From Streptomyces sp. NBC_00273 (GTDB taxonomy: Bacteria; Actinomycetota; Actinomycetes; Streptomycetales; Streptomycetaceae), in NCBI RefSeq assembly GCF_036178145.1, contig NZ_CP108067.1:9191001-9255000 (forward strand): a stretch of 64,000 nt of DNA, read 5' to 3'. The translations under genes and the position numbers were made by a program. Below the pieces are notes generated by a model. That model did no database searches. It was given only the letters and a program-made list of their open reading frames with translations, and was not told where the DNA came from. How positions within the stretch are numbered: position 1 is the first letter of the stretch; the number at the start of each line of letters is the position of its first letter. Below are positions 6,665 through 14,964 of the stretch, in pieces.

Positions 6665-8548
6665 CTACCGGTCCTGGGAGAGCCGGACCAGCTCGGCGAA
6701 GGAGCCGTCCAGTCGCACCAGCTCCTCGTAACCGCCCTGCTCGGTGATCCGTCCCGCGTCGAGGACGATGATCCGGTCGGCGAGGCGGCAGTTCTCCATC
6801 CGGTGGGTGACGATCACCGTGATGCGGTCGTCCTTCATGTCTCGCAGCCCGGAGAACACCATGTGCTCACCGCGCGGGTCCATGGCCGACGTCGGCTCGT
6901 CCATGACCAGCAGCCCCGGCTTCCGGTGGAACGCCCGCCCGCACGCCAGGCGCTGCCACTGGCCGCCCGAAGGCTCGTGCCCGCCCCAGATCGAGCGGGC
7001 CAGCAGGGTGTCCAGGCCGTCCGGGAACTCCTGGACCGCCGCCCGCATGCCGACCGCGTCCAGCGCGTCCCAGACGGCTTCCTCGCCGCGCGGGTCGGGC
7101 TGGCCGAGCGTGATGTTCTCCCGGGCGGAGAAGGGCCAGTACCCGTACGACTGGGTGACGAGGCCGACGTGCTGCCAGGCGGTGCGCTGGTCGGCGTCGG
7201 CGGTCGGGACCCCGTCCCAGGAGACGACGCCGGACGTCGGGGCGGTCAGTGAGGTCAGCAGCCGGATCAGGGTGGACTTGCCCGCGCCGTTCTCGCCGAC
7301 GACGGCGATGACCTCGCCCCGGGACAGGGTCAGGGAGACCGGTCCGAGCGAGGGGGTGTCCTTGCCGGGGTAGGTGTACGTGGCCTCCTCCAGCCGGATC
7401 TTCTCCGGTGCGGCCTCCATGACCTGCGGGCCCCGCGGACCGGACTTCTCGGCGGCCTCGGCGACGAAGGCGGTGTAGTCGCCGAGGTAGAGGGCGTGCT
7501 GGAACATGGCCGCCCCGTACACGACGAGCTGCGAGAGCGCGGCGGTGGAGGTCCGCATGGCGACGATCGCCGTACCGGCGGCGGCGATCGCCATGTACCC
7601 GCCGATGACCAGCCCGGCGAGGGCGCCGTAGGTCGCCACGACGAAGACCCCCGAGGCGGTGGCCGCGATCAGGTAGACGGTGAGGTAGCGGGGCGCGGAG
7701 CTGACCATCCTGGAGTCGATGCGCTCGCAGACCGCCGCGTACCAGTGGTGGGCGTACGGACGCATGCTGTTGCCGCGCAGCTCGTCGGCGAGCTTCGGGG
7801 TGGTCAGGTGCCAGCGCATCATGTGCTTGATGTTGCGGGAGGCGACCGTCTGGTTGTGCAGGCGGTAGTCGAGGCGGGCGGCGTAGACCGAGCCGAGGCC
7901 GCGCGGGACCACCGACAGCAGGAGCAGCGGCAGCAGCACGGGATGGACCACCGCGAGGACGGACGCCACGGCGACCATGTCGATCAGGCCGCTGGTGAAG
8001 CCGAGGGCGTCCTGGAGCAGCATGGCGGAGCGGGCGGATCCGGTCTCGGCGGCCTCGGAGCGCTCGGTGAAGTCGGGAGCGTCGTACGCGGCGAGTTCGA
8101 CGTCCATGTGGGCGTCGACCATGGCGAGGTCGGCGAGGGTGGCCATGCCGGGATTCAGGCGGCGGGCCGCGCTGCCCGAGGCGATGGAGGCCAGCGCCCC
8201 GAGCGCCGTCATGGCAGCCGCGACGACCAGCGGCCAGGCCGCCGCCGAGATCCGTTCCTCGATGCCGTCGCCGGTCAGGAGCGGGACCATCGCCCGCGAG
8301 ATCGCCGCGAGCGCTGCCGCCGTGCAGATCCCGCCGAGGACCTGGGCGCCGACCAGTACGTGGAACGCGGTGCGGTTGACGGCGAGCGCGAGCCGCGCGG
8401 TCTGCCGGAGGGCGGACGGAACCCGGCGGGCCATCTGCCCGAGCGACAGCGCCTCCATGGTCTCGTTGTGCTGGCCCCAGGTGTACTTGAACTCGGGTGG
8501 GGCCGGTGGTGCGGCCGTCTTGCGGTGCTCGGTCTGCTGCTCGGACAT
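6665..8548 (-). CDS. ABC transporter, fused membrane and ATP-binding domains (exporter type)
   Basis: A 627-residue half-transporter. Residues about 60-340 hold six hydrophobic segments (for example VLVGAQVLGGICTAAALAA, then PLVVAAAMTALGALASIASG). The nucleotide-binding domain follows from about 385, with Walker A GENGAGKST near 420, signature-like EPSGGQWQRLA, Walker B LLVMDEPTS and a switch His in VTHRM. It would act as a dimer exporting a peptide or hydrophobic compound. The ATG at 8548 follows AAGGAGA. No peptide, cyclase or partner gene is adjacent, so the substrate is unknown. The arrangement recalls lantibiotic-type or drug exporters. Confidence 0.92.
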   Translation of the reverse strand: MSEQQTEHRKTAAPPAPPEFKYTWGQHNETMEALSLGQMARRVPSALRQTARLALAVNRTAFHVLVGAQVLGGICTAAALAAISRAMVPLLTGDGIEERISAAAWPLVVAAAMTALGALASIASGSAARRLNPGMATLADLAMVDAHMDVELAAYDAPDFTERSEAAETGSARSAMLLQDALGFTSGLIDMVAVASVLAVVHPVLLPLLLLSVVPRGLGSVYAARLDYRLHNQTVASRNIKHMMRWHLTTPKLADELRGNSMRPYAHHWYAAVCERIDSRMVSSAPRYLTVYLIAATASGVFVVATYGALAGLVIGGYMAIAAAGTAIVAMRTSTAALSQLVVYGAAMFQHALYLGDYTAFVAEAAEKSGPRGPQVMEAAPEKIRLEEATYTYPGKDTPSLGPVSLTLSRGEVIAVVGENGAGKSTLIRLLTSLTAPTSGVVSWDGVPTADADQRTAWQHVGLVTQSYGYWPFSARENITLGQPDPRGEEAVWDALDAVGMRAAVQEFPDGLDTLLARSIWGGHEPSGGQWQRLACGRAFHRKPGLLVMDEPTSAMDPRGEHMVFSGLRDMKDDRITVIVTHRMENCRLADRIIVLDAGRITEQGGYEELVRLDGSFAELVRLSQDR

Positions 8549-8916
8549 CCTGCGTCTCCTTCAACTGGGTTGTCTTGGAGGCCGGTTCGACGCTCGCAGC
8601 GCATGCCGGAGAAGCCCGGCTCCGCGGTGTGCGGAGGGGCGGCAGCGTGGTCGCGGGAACTGGAGGCAGTGAGTACAGCGCAGGCCGAAGGCCGGAGCAG
8701 CGGGATCTGGCCGACCTCGCGGCGACGGCTCCCTAGCCGTGGCCGCTGATCGTGTTCGGGCGCCGTCGGGCTCCCGGGCGCAGACGCACGGGAGGTTGGC
8801 CGGAACCCGCCGGTACGGGGGTCAGCCCACCGGAAATCGCTTGCGGGCCCGCGGCGCGCCTCCGGCTTCCGCCAGGTCCGGGGCGCGGGGGACGGCGAGC
8901 AACGCGGGAAGGCGCT
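8549..8916. other. Intergenic region, no gene recognised
   Basis: Between the ABC transporter start and the flavoprotein stop I see no frame with coding character and no strong hairpin. It should contain the ABC transporter promoter. Confidence 0.5.
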
Positions 8917-9471
8917 CTAGATCTGGGGCACGGCGCGGTCGAGGGCACCCAGGGCATTGATGGCGGTGGGCCAGGGGAAGTGGATCGGGGCGTCGGGGTC
9001 GGCGGGGTCGGGGGCGTATCCGGTTTCGCCCTGGAGGAGTTCGACTCCGGCGTTGCGCAGGGTGTTCAGGGAGACGTCGAACTGGGGGTGGGCCGCGAGG
9101 GCGGTGTTGGTGCAGGGCATCGCGATGACGGGCGTGCCCTTGCCGGTCGCTTCGGCGGCGAGGCCGACCACGAAGTTGTGGGTGAGGCCGAGGGCCCACG
9201 CGTTGATGGTGTTGAAGGTGGCGGGTGCGAAGAGGAGGGCATCGGCCGCGGGCCACACGTCGGGCTGGCCGGGGAGCTTGTACTGCCAGCGGACGGGATG
9301 GCCGGTGAGAGCGGCGAGTCCGTCGAGGCTTTCGGAGAGCCAGTGCGCTGCGGTGGGGGTGAGGCCGAGGCACACGTCCCAGCCGCGGGCCTGGGCGTCC
9401 TCGATGACCCGGGCGACGTCGAAGACGGGCGGGGCGGCGGAGCAGAGCAGGTGAAGGGTCTTCGTGGTCAT
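8917..9471 (-). CDS. Flavoprotein of the phosphopantothenoylcysteine decarboxylase-like family
   Basis: A 184-residue protein of the PF02441 flavoprotein fold, which binds FMN in homo-oligomers; members include cysteine decarboxylases of coenzyme A and lantibiotic biosynthesis. Family features are the N-terminal LHLLCSAAPPVFDVARVIEDA strand-helix, the PATFNTINAWALG loop and the PVIAMPCTNTALAAHPQF segment. The ATG at 9471 lacks a ribosome site; CATATT lies 5 nt upstream, so leaderless expression is possible. The reaction is not determinable. The neighbouring ABC exporter makes a peptide-tailoring role conceivable but unproven. Confidence 0.85.
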   Translation of the reverse strand: MTTKTLHLLCSAAPPVFDVARVIEDAQARGWDVCLGLTPTAAHWLSESLDGLAALTGHPVRWQYKLPGQPDVWPAADALLFAPATFNTINAWALGLTHNFVVGLAAEATGKGTPVIAMPCTNTALAAHPQFDVSLNTLRNAGVELLQGETGYAPDPADPDAPIHFPWPTAINALGALDRAVPQI

Positions 9472-9775
9472 GCCGCAATATGATCACATGGTTTGAGCTG
9501 GATCACGCCCCCGGGAGCAGGTCCGGTTCCGCCGGCACCGGACTCACGGCGGCGGAGCGTTGCGGTGCTGGTCCGCTGCGGTGCGAAGTGTCCGCCCGGG
9601 CGTCGCACTCCTGACCGCCGCGATGCCGGGAGTCAGCGGCGCCGACGGGCCGAACGGGCGGCTCCGCCCCTGCGCTGCGGGGCCCCCGCCCCTGCGCGTG
9701 CGGGGCACGCCCGGATGGGGGAAGCTGGGTTAAGCCGCACCGCCGACAGCGGGACAGAAGGGCGAGGAGGGCCTC
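9472..9775. other. Intergenic region, no gene recognised
   Basis: A 304-bp divergent spacer, very GC-rich, with no convincing frame. It should carry promoters for the flavoprotein gene and the secreted-protein gene on opposite strands. Confidence 0.5.
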
Positions 9776-10270
9776 GTGGATACCTCAGAAGACGGCCGGC
9801 TCATTCGTGCACCCCGGTCCTGGTTCCGGTCCCGGGTGCGGACCGCCACCGTTCTGTGTGCGGCGGCGGCTCTTGCAGCGGCCGCCGTCCCGGCCTCCGC
9901 GCAGGGCCCCGGGGCCGTATCGGCTCCTGCGGAACCCCTCGTGGTCGTCGACTGCTTCTCGCAGTCCCAGGTACGCCCCGAGGAGTACCTGCTGGCCTGC
10001 GGGGACGGCAACAACCGCCTCGTCGGACTGACCTGGGACACCTGGGGCCCGAAGACCGCGACGGCCACGGGCACCGACATGGTGAACGACTGCGTCCCCT
10101 ACTGTGCCGCGGGCCGCTTCCGGTCCTACCCGGTGACGGTGACGCTGAGCGCTCCGGAACCCTGGCCGGGCCACCCGGACGTCGAGCGCTTCACCACGAT
10201 CCGGCTCCTCTACACGGACACCGCACCGGCGCCGGTCGCGAAGGACGTCACGTACAAGCTCGTGTACTGA
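9776..10270 (+). CDS. Secreted hypothetical protein
   Basis: A 164-residue protein of unknown function. It has a basic N-region (RSWFRSRVR), a hydrophobic core (TATVLCAAAALAAAAVP) and a likely signal-peptidase site after ASA at about residue 42. The mature part has four Cys residues (DCFSQ, LACGD, DCVPY, YCAAG), which could form two disulfides, and a beta-rich pattern. The GTG at 9776 has GGAGG 5 nt upstream. The 3' end overlaps the convergent acetyltransferase gene by 23 bp. Confidence 0.75.
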   Translation: MDTSEDGRLIRAPRSWFRSRVRTATVLCAAAALAAAAVPASAQGPGAVSAPAEPLVVVDCFSQSQVRPEEYLLACGDGNNRLVGLTWDTWGPKTATATGTDMVNDCVPYCAAGRFRSYPVTVTLSAPEPWPGHPDVERFTTIRLLYTDTAPAPVAKDVTYKLVY

Positions 10271-10847
10271 CCGACCGGACGACCCTCCGTACGGGCTTCA
10301 GAGCCGCGGCGAGCGGCTCCGGGTCCGTCGCCAGGCGGGCGTGGAGTTCGACGTCGTAGCGGACCCCGTCGTAGGCGAGCTTCTGGCGCTGGTGTCCTTC
10401 CACGGCGAAGCCCGCGGCGTGAGCGACCGCGCACGAGCCGGGGTTGTTCACCCGGTGCCCCAGCTCCAGTCGGAACAGTTCGGCTTCGTGGAACGCCCAG
10501 CGGGCGAGGGCCTGGCAGGCCTGAGTGGCCACGCCCCGCCCCCGGGCAGCAGCCGTCGTCCAGTAGGAGACCCAGCCGACCGAGTGCTGCCGGTTCACCG
10601 CGCCGACCGACACCTGTCCGAGCACCGTGTCGGCGCCGTCCACGACGGAGAAGGCGAAGGCGGAGCCGGCCTCCCACTCGGCGGTGCGCTCCGCGATCCA
10701 CCGCTGCGCGTCCTCCGGTGAACCGATGGGCCGGCTGGTCTGCTCACGCATGAGGGGGTCCGCGAACGCGGCCGTCACCGGTGCCGCGTCGCGCACGGCC
10801 CATCTCCGGAGCACCAAACCCGAGGAGACTTCGACACGTTCGCGCAT
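10248..10847 (-). CDS. GNAT-family N-acetyltransferase
   Basis: A 199-residue acetyltransferase of the RimJ/RimL subgroup. The acetyl-CoA motif is TTAAARGRGVATQACQALARWAF and the following motif is LFRLELGHRVNNPGSCAVAHAAGF. The ATG at 10847 (MRERVEV) starts the domain properly; an in-frame upstream extension is Arg-rich and unlikely. The C-terminal tail runs 23 bp into the convergent secreted-protein gene. The substrate is unknown. Confidence 0.88.
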   Translation of the reverse strand: MRERVEVSSGLVLRRWAVRDAAPVTAAFADPLMREQTSRPIGSPEDAQRWIAERTAEWEAGSAFAFSVVDGADTVLGQVSVGAVNRQHSVGWVSYWTTAAARGRGVATQACQALARWAFHEAELFRLELGHRVNNPGSCAVAHAAGFAVEGHQRQKLAYDGVRYDVELHARLATDPEPLAAALKPVRRVVRSVSTRACT

Positions 10848-11008
10848 GCCGTGAGTCTTCCTCCCCGCCCGCCGCCCTGTCATCCCGTTTATCGGGCTCC
10901 CCACGCCGAACGGTCCCGGTCAGCCCGGGCCGTGGACGTGGACGTTCGCGTATGCAGGTGAGCTCTTCGGCTATGTCGCGTCTCGTGGTGTTGGATTTGA
11001 CTGGGGTC

Positions 11009-11905
11009 ATGACGAAGACGACGAAGAACGAGAACGCCACTCAGGCCACCGGCCGGACCACCGGTGCGCACGCGAACCACGCCGACGCCGGCGGCATCAC
11101 CCTGGTGATCGGGGGTACCGGCAAGACCGGCCGGAAGGTTGCCGAGGGGCTCGCGGCCCGGGGCCGCCCCGTCAGGGTCGGATCCCGCCGCGGCGAGCCG
11201 GCTTTCGACTGGAACGATCCGACGACCTGGCTTCCGGCGCTCGAAGGCGTGGACCGGGTGTACGTGACGTACTACCCCGATCTCGCCTTTCCGGGGGCGG
11301 CCGTTCAGGTGACGGCCTTCGCGGAGGTGGCGGTCGCGGCCGGCGCGCGGCGCCTGGTGCTGCTGTCGGGGCGCGGCGAGGAGGCGGCGCGGACCAGCGA
11401 GGACGGCCTGAAGGCCACCGGCGCGGACTGGACGATCGTCCGGTCGAGTTGGTTCAACCAGAACTTCGACGAGAGCTTCTTCCTCGACTCCGTTCGGGCG
11501 GGCGAGATCGTCCTGCCGACGGCGGACGCGGTCGAGGCGTTCGTCGACACCGGAGACGTCGCCGACGTGGTGGTGGCCGCGCTGACCGACGACCGGCACA
11601 TCGGAAAGACGTACGAGCTGTCGGGGCCGCGCCTGATGGGCTTCGAGGACGTGGCCGCGGAGCTCTCGAAGGTGACCGGCCGTGAGATCGCCTATGCGCC
11701 GATCCCGATGGAGGACTATCGTGCGGTGCTGCGGGAGAACGGGCTGCCGGAGGAGTTCGCCGAGCTGTTCACCCTGATCCTGGACGGGCGCAACGCGCAC
11801 CTCGTGAACGGGGTCGAGGAGGTGCTGGGGCGGCCGCCCCGGGACTTCTCGGACTTCGCCCGGGAGGCGGCGGCCACCGGCGTCTGGGACGTCCGGGCCG
11901 TCTGA
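11009..11905 (+). CDS. NAD(P)H-binding (NmrA-like) oxidoreductase
   Basis: A 298-residue atypical SDR. After a polar N-terminal tail, the nucleotide motif GGTGKTGRKVAEGL appears at about residue 36, followed by a long C-terminal domain typical of NmrA/quinone-oxidoreductase-2-like proteins (IVRSSWFNQNFDESFF, EAFVDTGDVADVVVAAL). No YxxxK pair is obvious. The ATG at 11009 has only a weak GGGG upstream; longer starts are possible. An AraC-type gene begins 68 bp downstream on the same strand, so the two probably form one unit. Confidence 0.88.
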   Translation: MTKTTKNENATQATGRTTGAHANHADAGGITLVIGGTGKTGRKVAEGLAARGRPVRVGSRRGEPAFDWNDPTTWLPALEGVDRVYVTYYPDLAFPGAAVQVTAFAEVAVAAGARRLVLLSGRGEEAARTSEDGLKATGADWTIVRSSWFNQNFDESFFLDSVRAGEIVLPTADAVEAFVDTGDVADVVVAALTDDRHIGKTYELSGPRLMGFEDVAAELSKVTGREIAYAPIPMEDYRAVLRENGLPEEFAELFTLILDGRNAHLVNGVEEVLGRPPRDFSDFAREAAATGVWDVRAV

Positions 11906-11973
11906 TGCGGACCGGCCACGCCCGCGCCCGGGTTCGGGCCGGGGTGTCGTTCCGTCGTGGGGAGGATGTGCGC

Positions 11974-12984
11974 ATGGACATGTTGGCCGGTCTCCTGGCG
12001 GGCCCGCAGGCCCGGGGTGCGTTCCTGCTGAAGTCGGTGCTCAACCCTCCGTGGTCGGTGCGGATCGAAGACCGTGCCCCGCTGTCGGTGGTGACCATGG
12101 TGCAGGGCTCCGCCTGGCTGCTGCCCGACGACCGGGGCGCCGAGCCGGTACGGATCGGCCCCGGGGACGTGGCCGTCGTACGGGGGCCCGTGCCCTACAC
12201 GGTCGCGGACCAGCCGGACACCCCCGTCCAGATCACGGTCGGGCCGGACCAGCGGTGCAGTACGCCGCAGGGGGAGGACGTCTCGGAGTCGATGGCCCTC
12301 GGCGTACGGACCTGGGGTGCCGCCCACCCCGACGCGGGGGCGGCGGTGATGCTGAGCGGTACGTACCAGGCGCCGGGCGAGGTCGGCGGGCGGCTCTTGA
12401 GCGCGCTGCCCACGATCCTGGTGAGGCCGGCCGGAACCGCCGACGCCACCCTGATCACGCTCCTCGGTTCGGAGATCTCCAGCGAGGAGCCCGGCCAGGA
12501 GGTGGTCCTGGACCGGCTGTTGGACCTGCTGTTGATCGGGGTGTTGCGGGCGTGGCTCGCGGCACCCGGTTCCGGCGCCCCGGGCTGGTTCCGGGCACAG
12601 GGCGATCCGGTGGTGGGGCCGGCGCTGCGGCTGCTGCACGAGAGCCCGGCGTACGGGTGGACCGTGGAGGAGCTGGCCCTGAAGGTGGGCGTCTCCCGGG
12701 CGTCGCTGGCGCGCCGCTTCACGGAGGTCGTCGGCGAGCCGCCGGTCGGCTATCTGACGGGCTGGCGCCTGGCGCTGGCGGCCGATCTCCTGCGGGAACC
12801 GGATGCCACGGTCGAGAAGGTGGCCCGCAAGGTCGGCTACAGCAGTGCCTTCGCACTGTCCGCCGCCTTCAAGCGGGTCCGCGGGGTCAGCCCGCGGGAG
12901 TTCCGCTCGGGGACGACGGCGCCGGCTGCGGCGCCGGCGCAGGGCCCGCGGGGCACGGTCGTTCTCGGCCGTGCCGTTTCCTGA
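11974..12984 (+). CDS. AraC-family regulator with cupin-type sensor domain
   Basis: A 336-residue regulator. The N-terminal half is a cupin-like ligand domain (LSVVTMVQGSAWLLPDD, then IGPGDVAVVRGPVPYTV). The C-terminal pair of helix-turn-helix motifs covers about residues 225-315 (WTVEELALKVGVSRASLARRF, then VARKVGYSSAFALSAAFKR and GVSPREFR). The ATG at 11974 has GGAGG at 8-nt spacing. The position behind the NmrA-like reductase gene suggests it regulates that gene. Confidence 0.9.
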   Translation: MDMLAGLLAGPQARGAFLLKSVLNPPWSVRIEDRAPLSVVTMVQGSAWLLPDDRGAEPVRIGPGDVAVVRGPVPYTVADQPDTPVQITVGPDQRCSTPQGEDVSESMALGVRTWGAAHPDAGAAVMLSGTYQAPGEVGGRLLSALPTILVRPAGTADATLITLLGSEISSEEPGQEVVLDRLLDLLLIGVLRAWLAAPGSGAPGWFRAQGDPVVGPALRLLHESPAYGWTVEELALKVGVSRASLARRFTEVVGEPPVGYLTGWRLALAADLLREPDATVEKVARKVGYSSAFALSAAFKRVRGVSPREFRSGTTAPAAAPAQGPRGTVVLGRAVS

Positions 12985-13005
12985 GGGCGGTTGCGCACGG
13001 CCCCC

Positions 13006-13500
13006 TCAGGGGGCGAGTGAGAGCCTGGCGACGCGTTGGTCACCGCTGAGTTCGCCGGTGGGGCGGAAACCGAGGCTGAGGTAGAAGGGCTCGGGGCTGT
13101 TCGCGCCGGTGTTCCAGCTGACGTACACGTCGTGGATGCCGCGGGCGCGGATCTCTTCGGTGGCCGCCCGCACGGCGAAGCGGCCGTAGCCCTTGCCCTG
13201 GTGGCGGGCGTCGATGTTCAGGCGCCAGATGCCGCTGCGCCGGTCGTCGGGGTCGGCGGCCGGGTCCCACACGATGTCGTGGAAGGCCATCACGAAGCCG
13301 ACGGTCTCGTCGCCGTCGACGATGGCCCGGGGCCAGGCCGTCGCGGTGTGCACGTACGCCTCGGCGAGCGACTTCACCACGGGGGAGACCAAATGGGCCT
13401 GGTCGGGGCGGACCTGTATCGCGCAGACCGCGTCGAAGTTGTCACCGGTGACGGGCTCCAGGCGCAGCGGTCCAGGTGCGGGGGTGTTCAGAGCTGACAT
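13006..13500 (-). CDS. GNAT-family N-acetyltransferase
   Basis: A 164-residue acetyltransferase resembling spermidine/diamine-type or Mec17-like GNATs. The acetyl-CoA motif is DARHQGKGYGRFAVRAATEEI, and NTGANSPEPFYLSLGFRPTGE follows. The ATG at 13500 has no good ribosome site, but TACGCT lies 6 nt upstream, so it is probably leaderless. It faces the AraC gene convergently with a 21-bp gap. Confidence 0.88.
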   Translation of the reverse strand: MSALNTPAPGPLRLEPVTGDNFDAVCAIQVRPDQAHLVSPVVKSLAEAYVHTATAWPRAIVDGDETVGFVMAFHDIVWDPAADPDDRRSGIWRLNIDARHQGKGYGRFAVRAATEEIRARGIHDVYVSWNTGANSPEPFYLSLGFRPTGELSGDQRVARLSLAP

Positions 13501-13506
13501 GGTCCC

Positions 13507-13512
13507 AGCGTA
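13507..13512 (-). promoter_or_regulatory. -10 box of a leaderless promoter (GNAT gene)
   Basis: Read on the reverse strand, TACGCT is followed by 6 nt and then the ATG at 13500. The spacing matches other apparently leaderless genes in the window. Confidence 0.4.
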
Positions 13513-13694
13513 TCCCTGGCTCCGACGCTCCCCGGGAGTGCGCAGCAATGGCTAAAGATTCACCCAAGGGGTTGGCGAACCCCGGCGAGAGATCGAACAG
13601 GTGATGTCACGATCGGGCGTTCGTGTTCAGAACGTGTCGCACCGCACTGCATCGCACCGTGCCGTACTGACTGTTGGAAGAGGACGAGAGTCGA

Positions 13695-14267
13695 ATGACC
13701 ACCAACCCGACGCCGCACGATCCGACCCGGCCGCCGACCTCGTCGACGACACCGGGCCGGCCGCAGGGCACCCGGCTCGCCGCCACCCTGATCACGCTGT
13801 CCACCGTTCTGGTGGGTCTGATGGCCGGGCTGTTCTTCGCCTTCGACGTTTCGGTGATGCCGGGGCTGGCGGCGGGCGACGAGCAGACGTACGTCACCGC
13901 GATGCGTGCCTTCAACCAGGCCATCGACGGCAATCCGCTCTTCGGCTCGGTGTTCCTGCTGGCCCTGGTGGCGGCCGCCGCCTCGGCGGTGGTGGAGTAC
14001 CGCGGCGGCCGCCGCGCCACCGCCCTGTGGGTGGGGGTGGCCGCGGTCGCGTACCTCGTCGTCCTCGTGATCACCTTCGGCGTGAACATCCCGCTCAACA
14101 ACGAGCTGGCCGACGGTGGCGCGGTAGAGCAGATGACGGACTTCTCGATCGTCGAGCGGTTCAAGACCACCTGGGTCACCACGAACATCGTCCGCACCCT
14201 GCTCTGCACCGCGGCCCTCACCGCCCTCGCCCGCGCGACCCTGCTCCACGGCCGCACCACGCGCTGA
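13695..14267 (+). CDS. DUF1772 family membrane protein (anthrone-oxygenase-like)
   Basis: A 190-residue protein with four transmembrane segments: LITLSTVLVGLMAGLFFAFD, SVFLLALVAAAASAVVEY, ALWVGVAAVAYLVVLVITF and a C-terminal TNIVRTLLCTAALTALA. The FFAFDVSVMPGLA and NIPLNNELA motifs are typical of DUF1772. Some family members act as anthrone oxygenases in polyketide pathways; no such pathway is visible here. The ATG at 13695 follows AGGACGAGAG. A strong hairpin ends the unit. Confidence 0.85.
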   Translation: MTTNPTPHDPTRPPTSSTTPGRPQGTRLAATLITLSTVLVGLMAGLFFAFDVSVMPGLAAGDEQTYVTAMRAFNQAIDGNPLFGSVFLLALVAAAASAVVEYRGGRRATALWVGVAAVAYLVVLVITFGVNIPLNNELADGGAVEQMTDFSIVERFKTTWVTTNIVRTLLCTAALTALARATLLHGRTTR

Positions 14268-14285
14268 TCGCACCGGGCGCATCCG

Positions 14286-14321
14286 CCGGGGAGTCCCTTC
14301 GCCGGGGAAGGGACTCCCCGG
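14286..14321. terminator. Strong bidirectional terminator hairpin
   Basis: A perfect 15-bp stem, CCGGGGAGTCCCTTC / GAAGGGACTCCCCGG, with a 6-nt loop fills the gap between the convergent DUF1772 and CPT-like genes and touches the stop of the latter. Confidence 0.9.
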
Positions 14322-14852
14322 TCAGCCGGTGTGGGAGGCGATGATCCGTGCGCACTCCAGGGATTCGGCGTGCGTGGTGTTCACCTCGAGGTCGTAGGTC
14401 ACTCCCCGGTGCACGGCGTCCGCCTGCGCCGCGGCCATGCCCCCGACCCGGTCCCCCCGCGCGATCTCCCGGCCCGCGGCCACCGCCTCGTCGCACCGCA
14501 CGCCGACCCACAGGACCGGCACGTCGCCCAGCGCGTTCCGCCACCGCTGCTGGGACGCCGCCCCGCCGAGGAACACGTCGTCGACGACGATCCGCGCGCC
14601 CGCACGGGCCATCGCCACGATCCCCTCCGTCCAGGCCGCCTCCAGCGCCCGGAAGGTCGCCCCGACGCTCACCGTGCCGTCCGCCGCGATCTCGATCCCC
14701 TCCTGGGCCGCCTGCATCGCGGCGGGCAGGGCGTCGACGAACGCATCGCACCCGAACGACAGCCACGGGTCGGGCAGCACGGCCTGCAGACACCGTACGA
14801 TCCCGGACTTGCCCGAGCTGGAACCACCGTTGAGAATGATCATCTGAGTCAC
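14322..14852 (-). CDS. Chloramphenicol 3-O-phosphotransferase-like P-loop kinase
   Basis: A 176-residue ATP-dependent kinase of the CPT family; the founding enzyme phosphorylates chloramphenicol in its producer. Walker A is [10 protein letters not shown] (8-17). Asp36 in [12 protein letters not shown] matches the catalytic Asp37 of CPT. A second Asp cluster is VVDDVFLGG, with a LID-like basic region at about 130-150. The GTG at 14852 has a TACTGT box 6 nt upstream (leaderless). Whether the acceptor is chloramphenicol or another alcohol is not shown; no chloramphenicol genes are nearby. Confidence 0.85.
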   Translation of the reverse strand: MTQMIILNGGSSSGKSGIVRCLQAVLPDPWLSFGCDAFVDALPAAMQAAQEGIEIAADGTVSVGATFRALEAAWTEGIVAMARAGARIVVDDVFLGGAASQQRWRNALGDVPVLWVGVRCDEAVAAGREIARGDRVGGMAAAQADAVHRGVTYDLEVNTTHAESLECARIIASHTG

Positions 14853-14858
14853 CGCGCC

Positions 14859-14864
14859 ACAGTA
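14859..14864 (-). promoter_or_regulatory. -10 box of a leaderless promoter (CPT-like gene)
   Basis: TACTGT on the reverse strand is followed by 6 nt and then the GTG at 14852; there is no Shine-Dalgarno sequence. Confidence 0.5.
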
Positions 14865-14964
14865 GGACGCCGACCGTCCGGTACGGAACAGGTTTGCGCG
14901 GACCCCCGGTGCGCCCCGGGAAAACCGGGTGCGGCCACCCGCGCGGCCTTGGGATCATGCCGGA

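Noticed and set aside
8549..8749. Possible small peptide gene beside the ABC exporter
   Set aside because: The short frame (AQAEGRSSGIWPTS) lacks a ribosome site and a recognisable leader/core structure.
10781..11008. Upstream extension of the NmrA-like gene
   Set aside because: Arg/Ser-rich and overlapping the start of the divergent GNAT; the ATG at 11009 is adopted.
13560..14282. Long reverse frame over the DUF1772 gene
   Set aside because: Low-complexity Arg/Gly/Glu composition; the forward frame has clear transmembrane segments.
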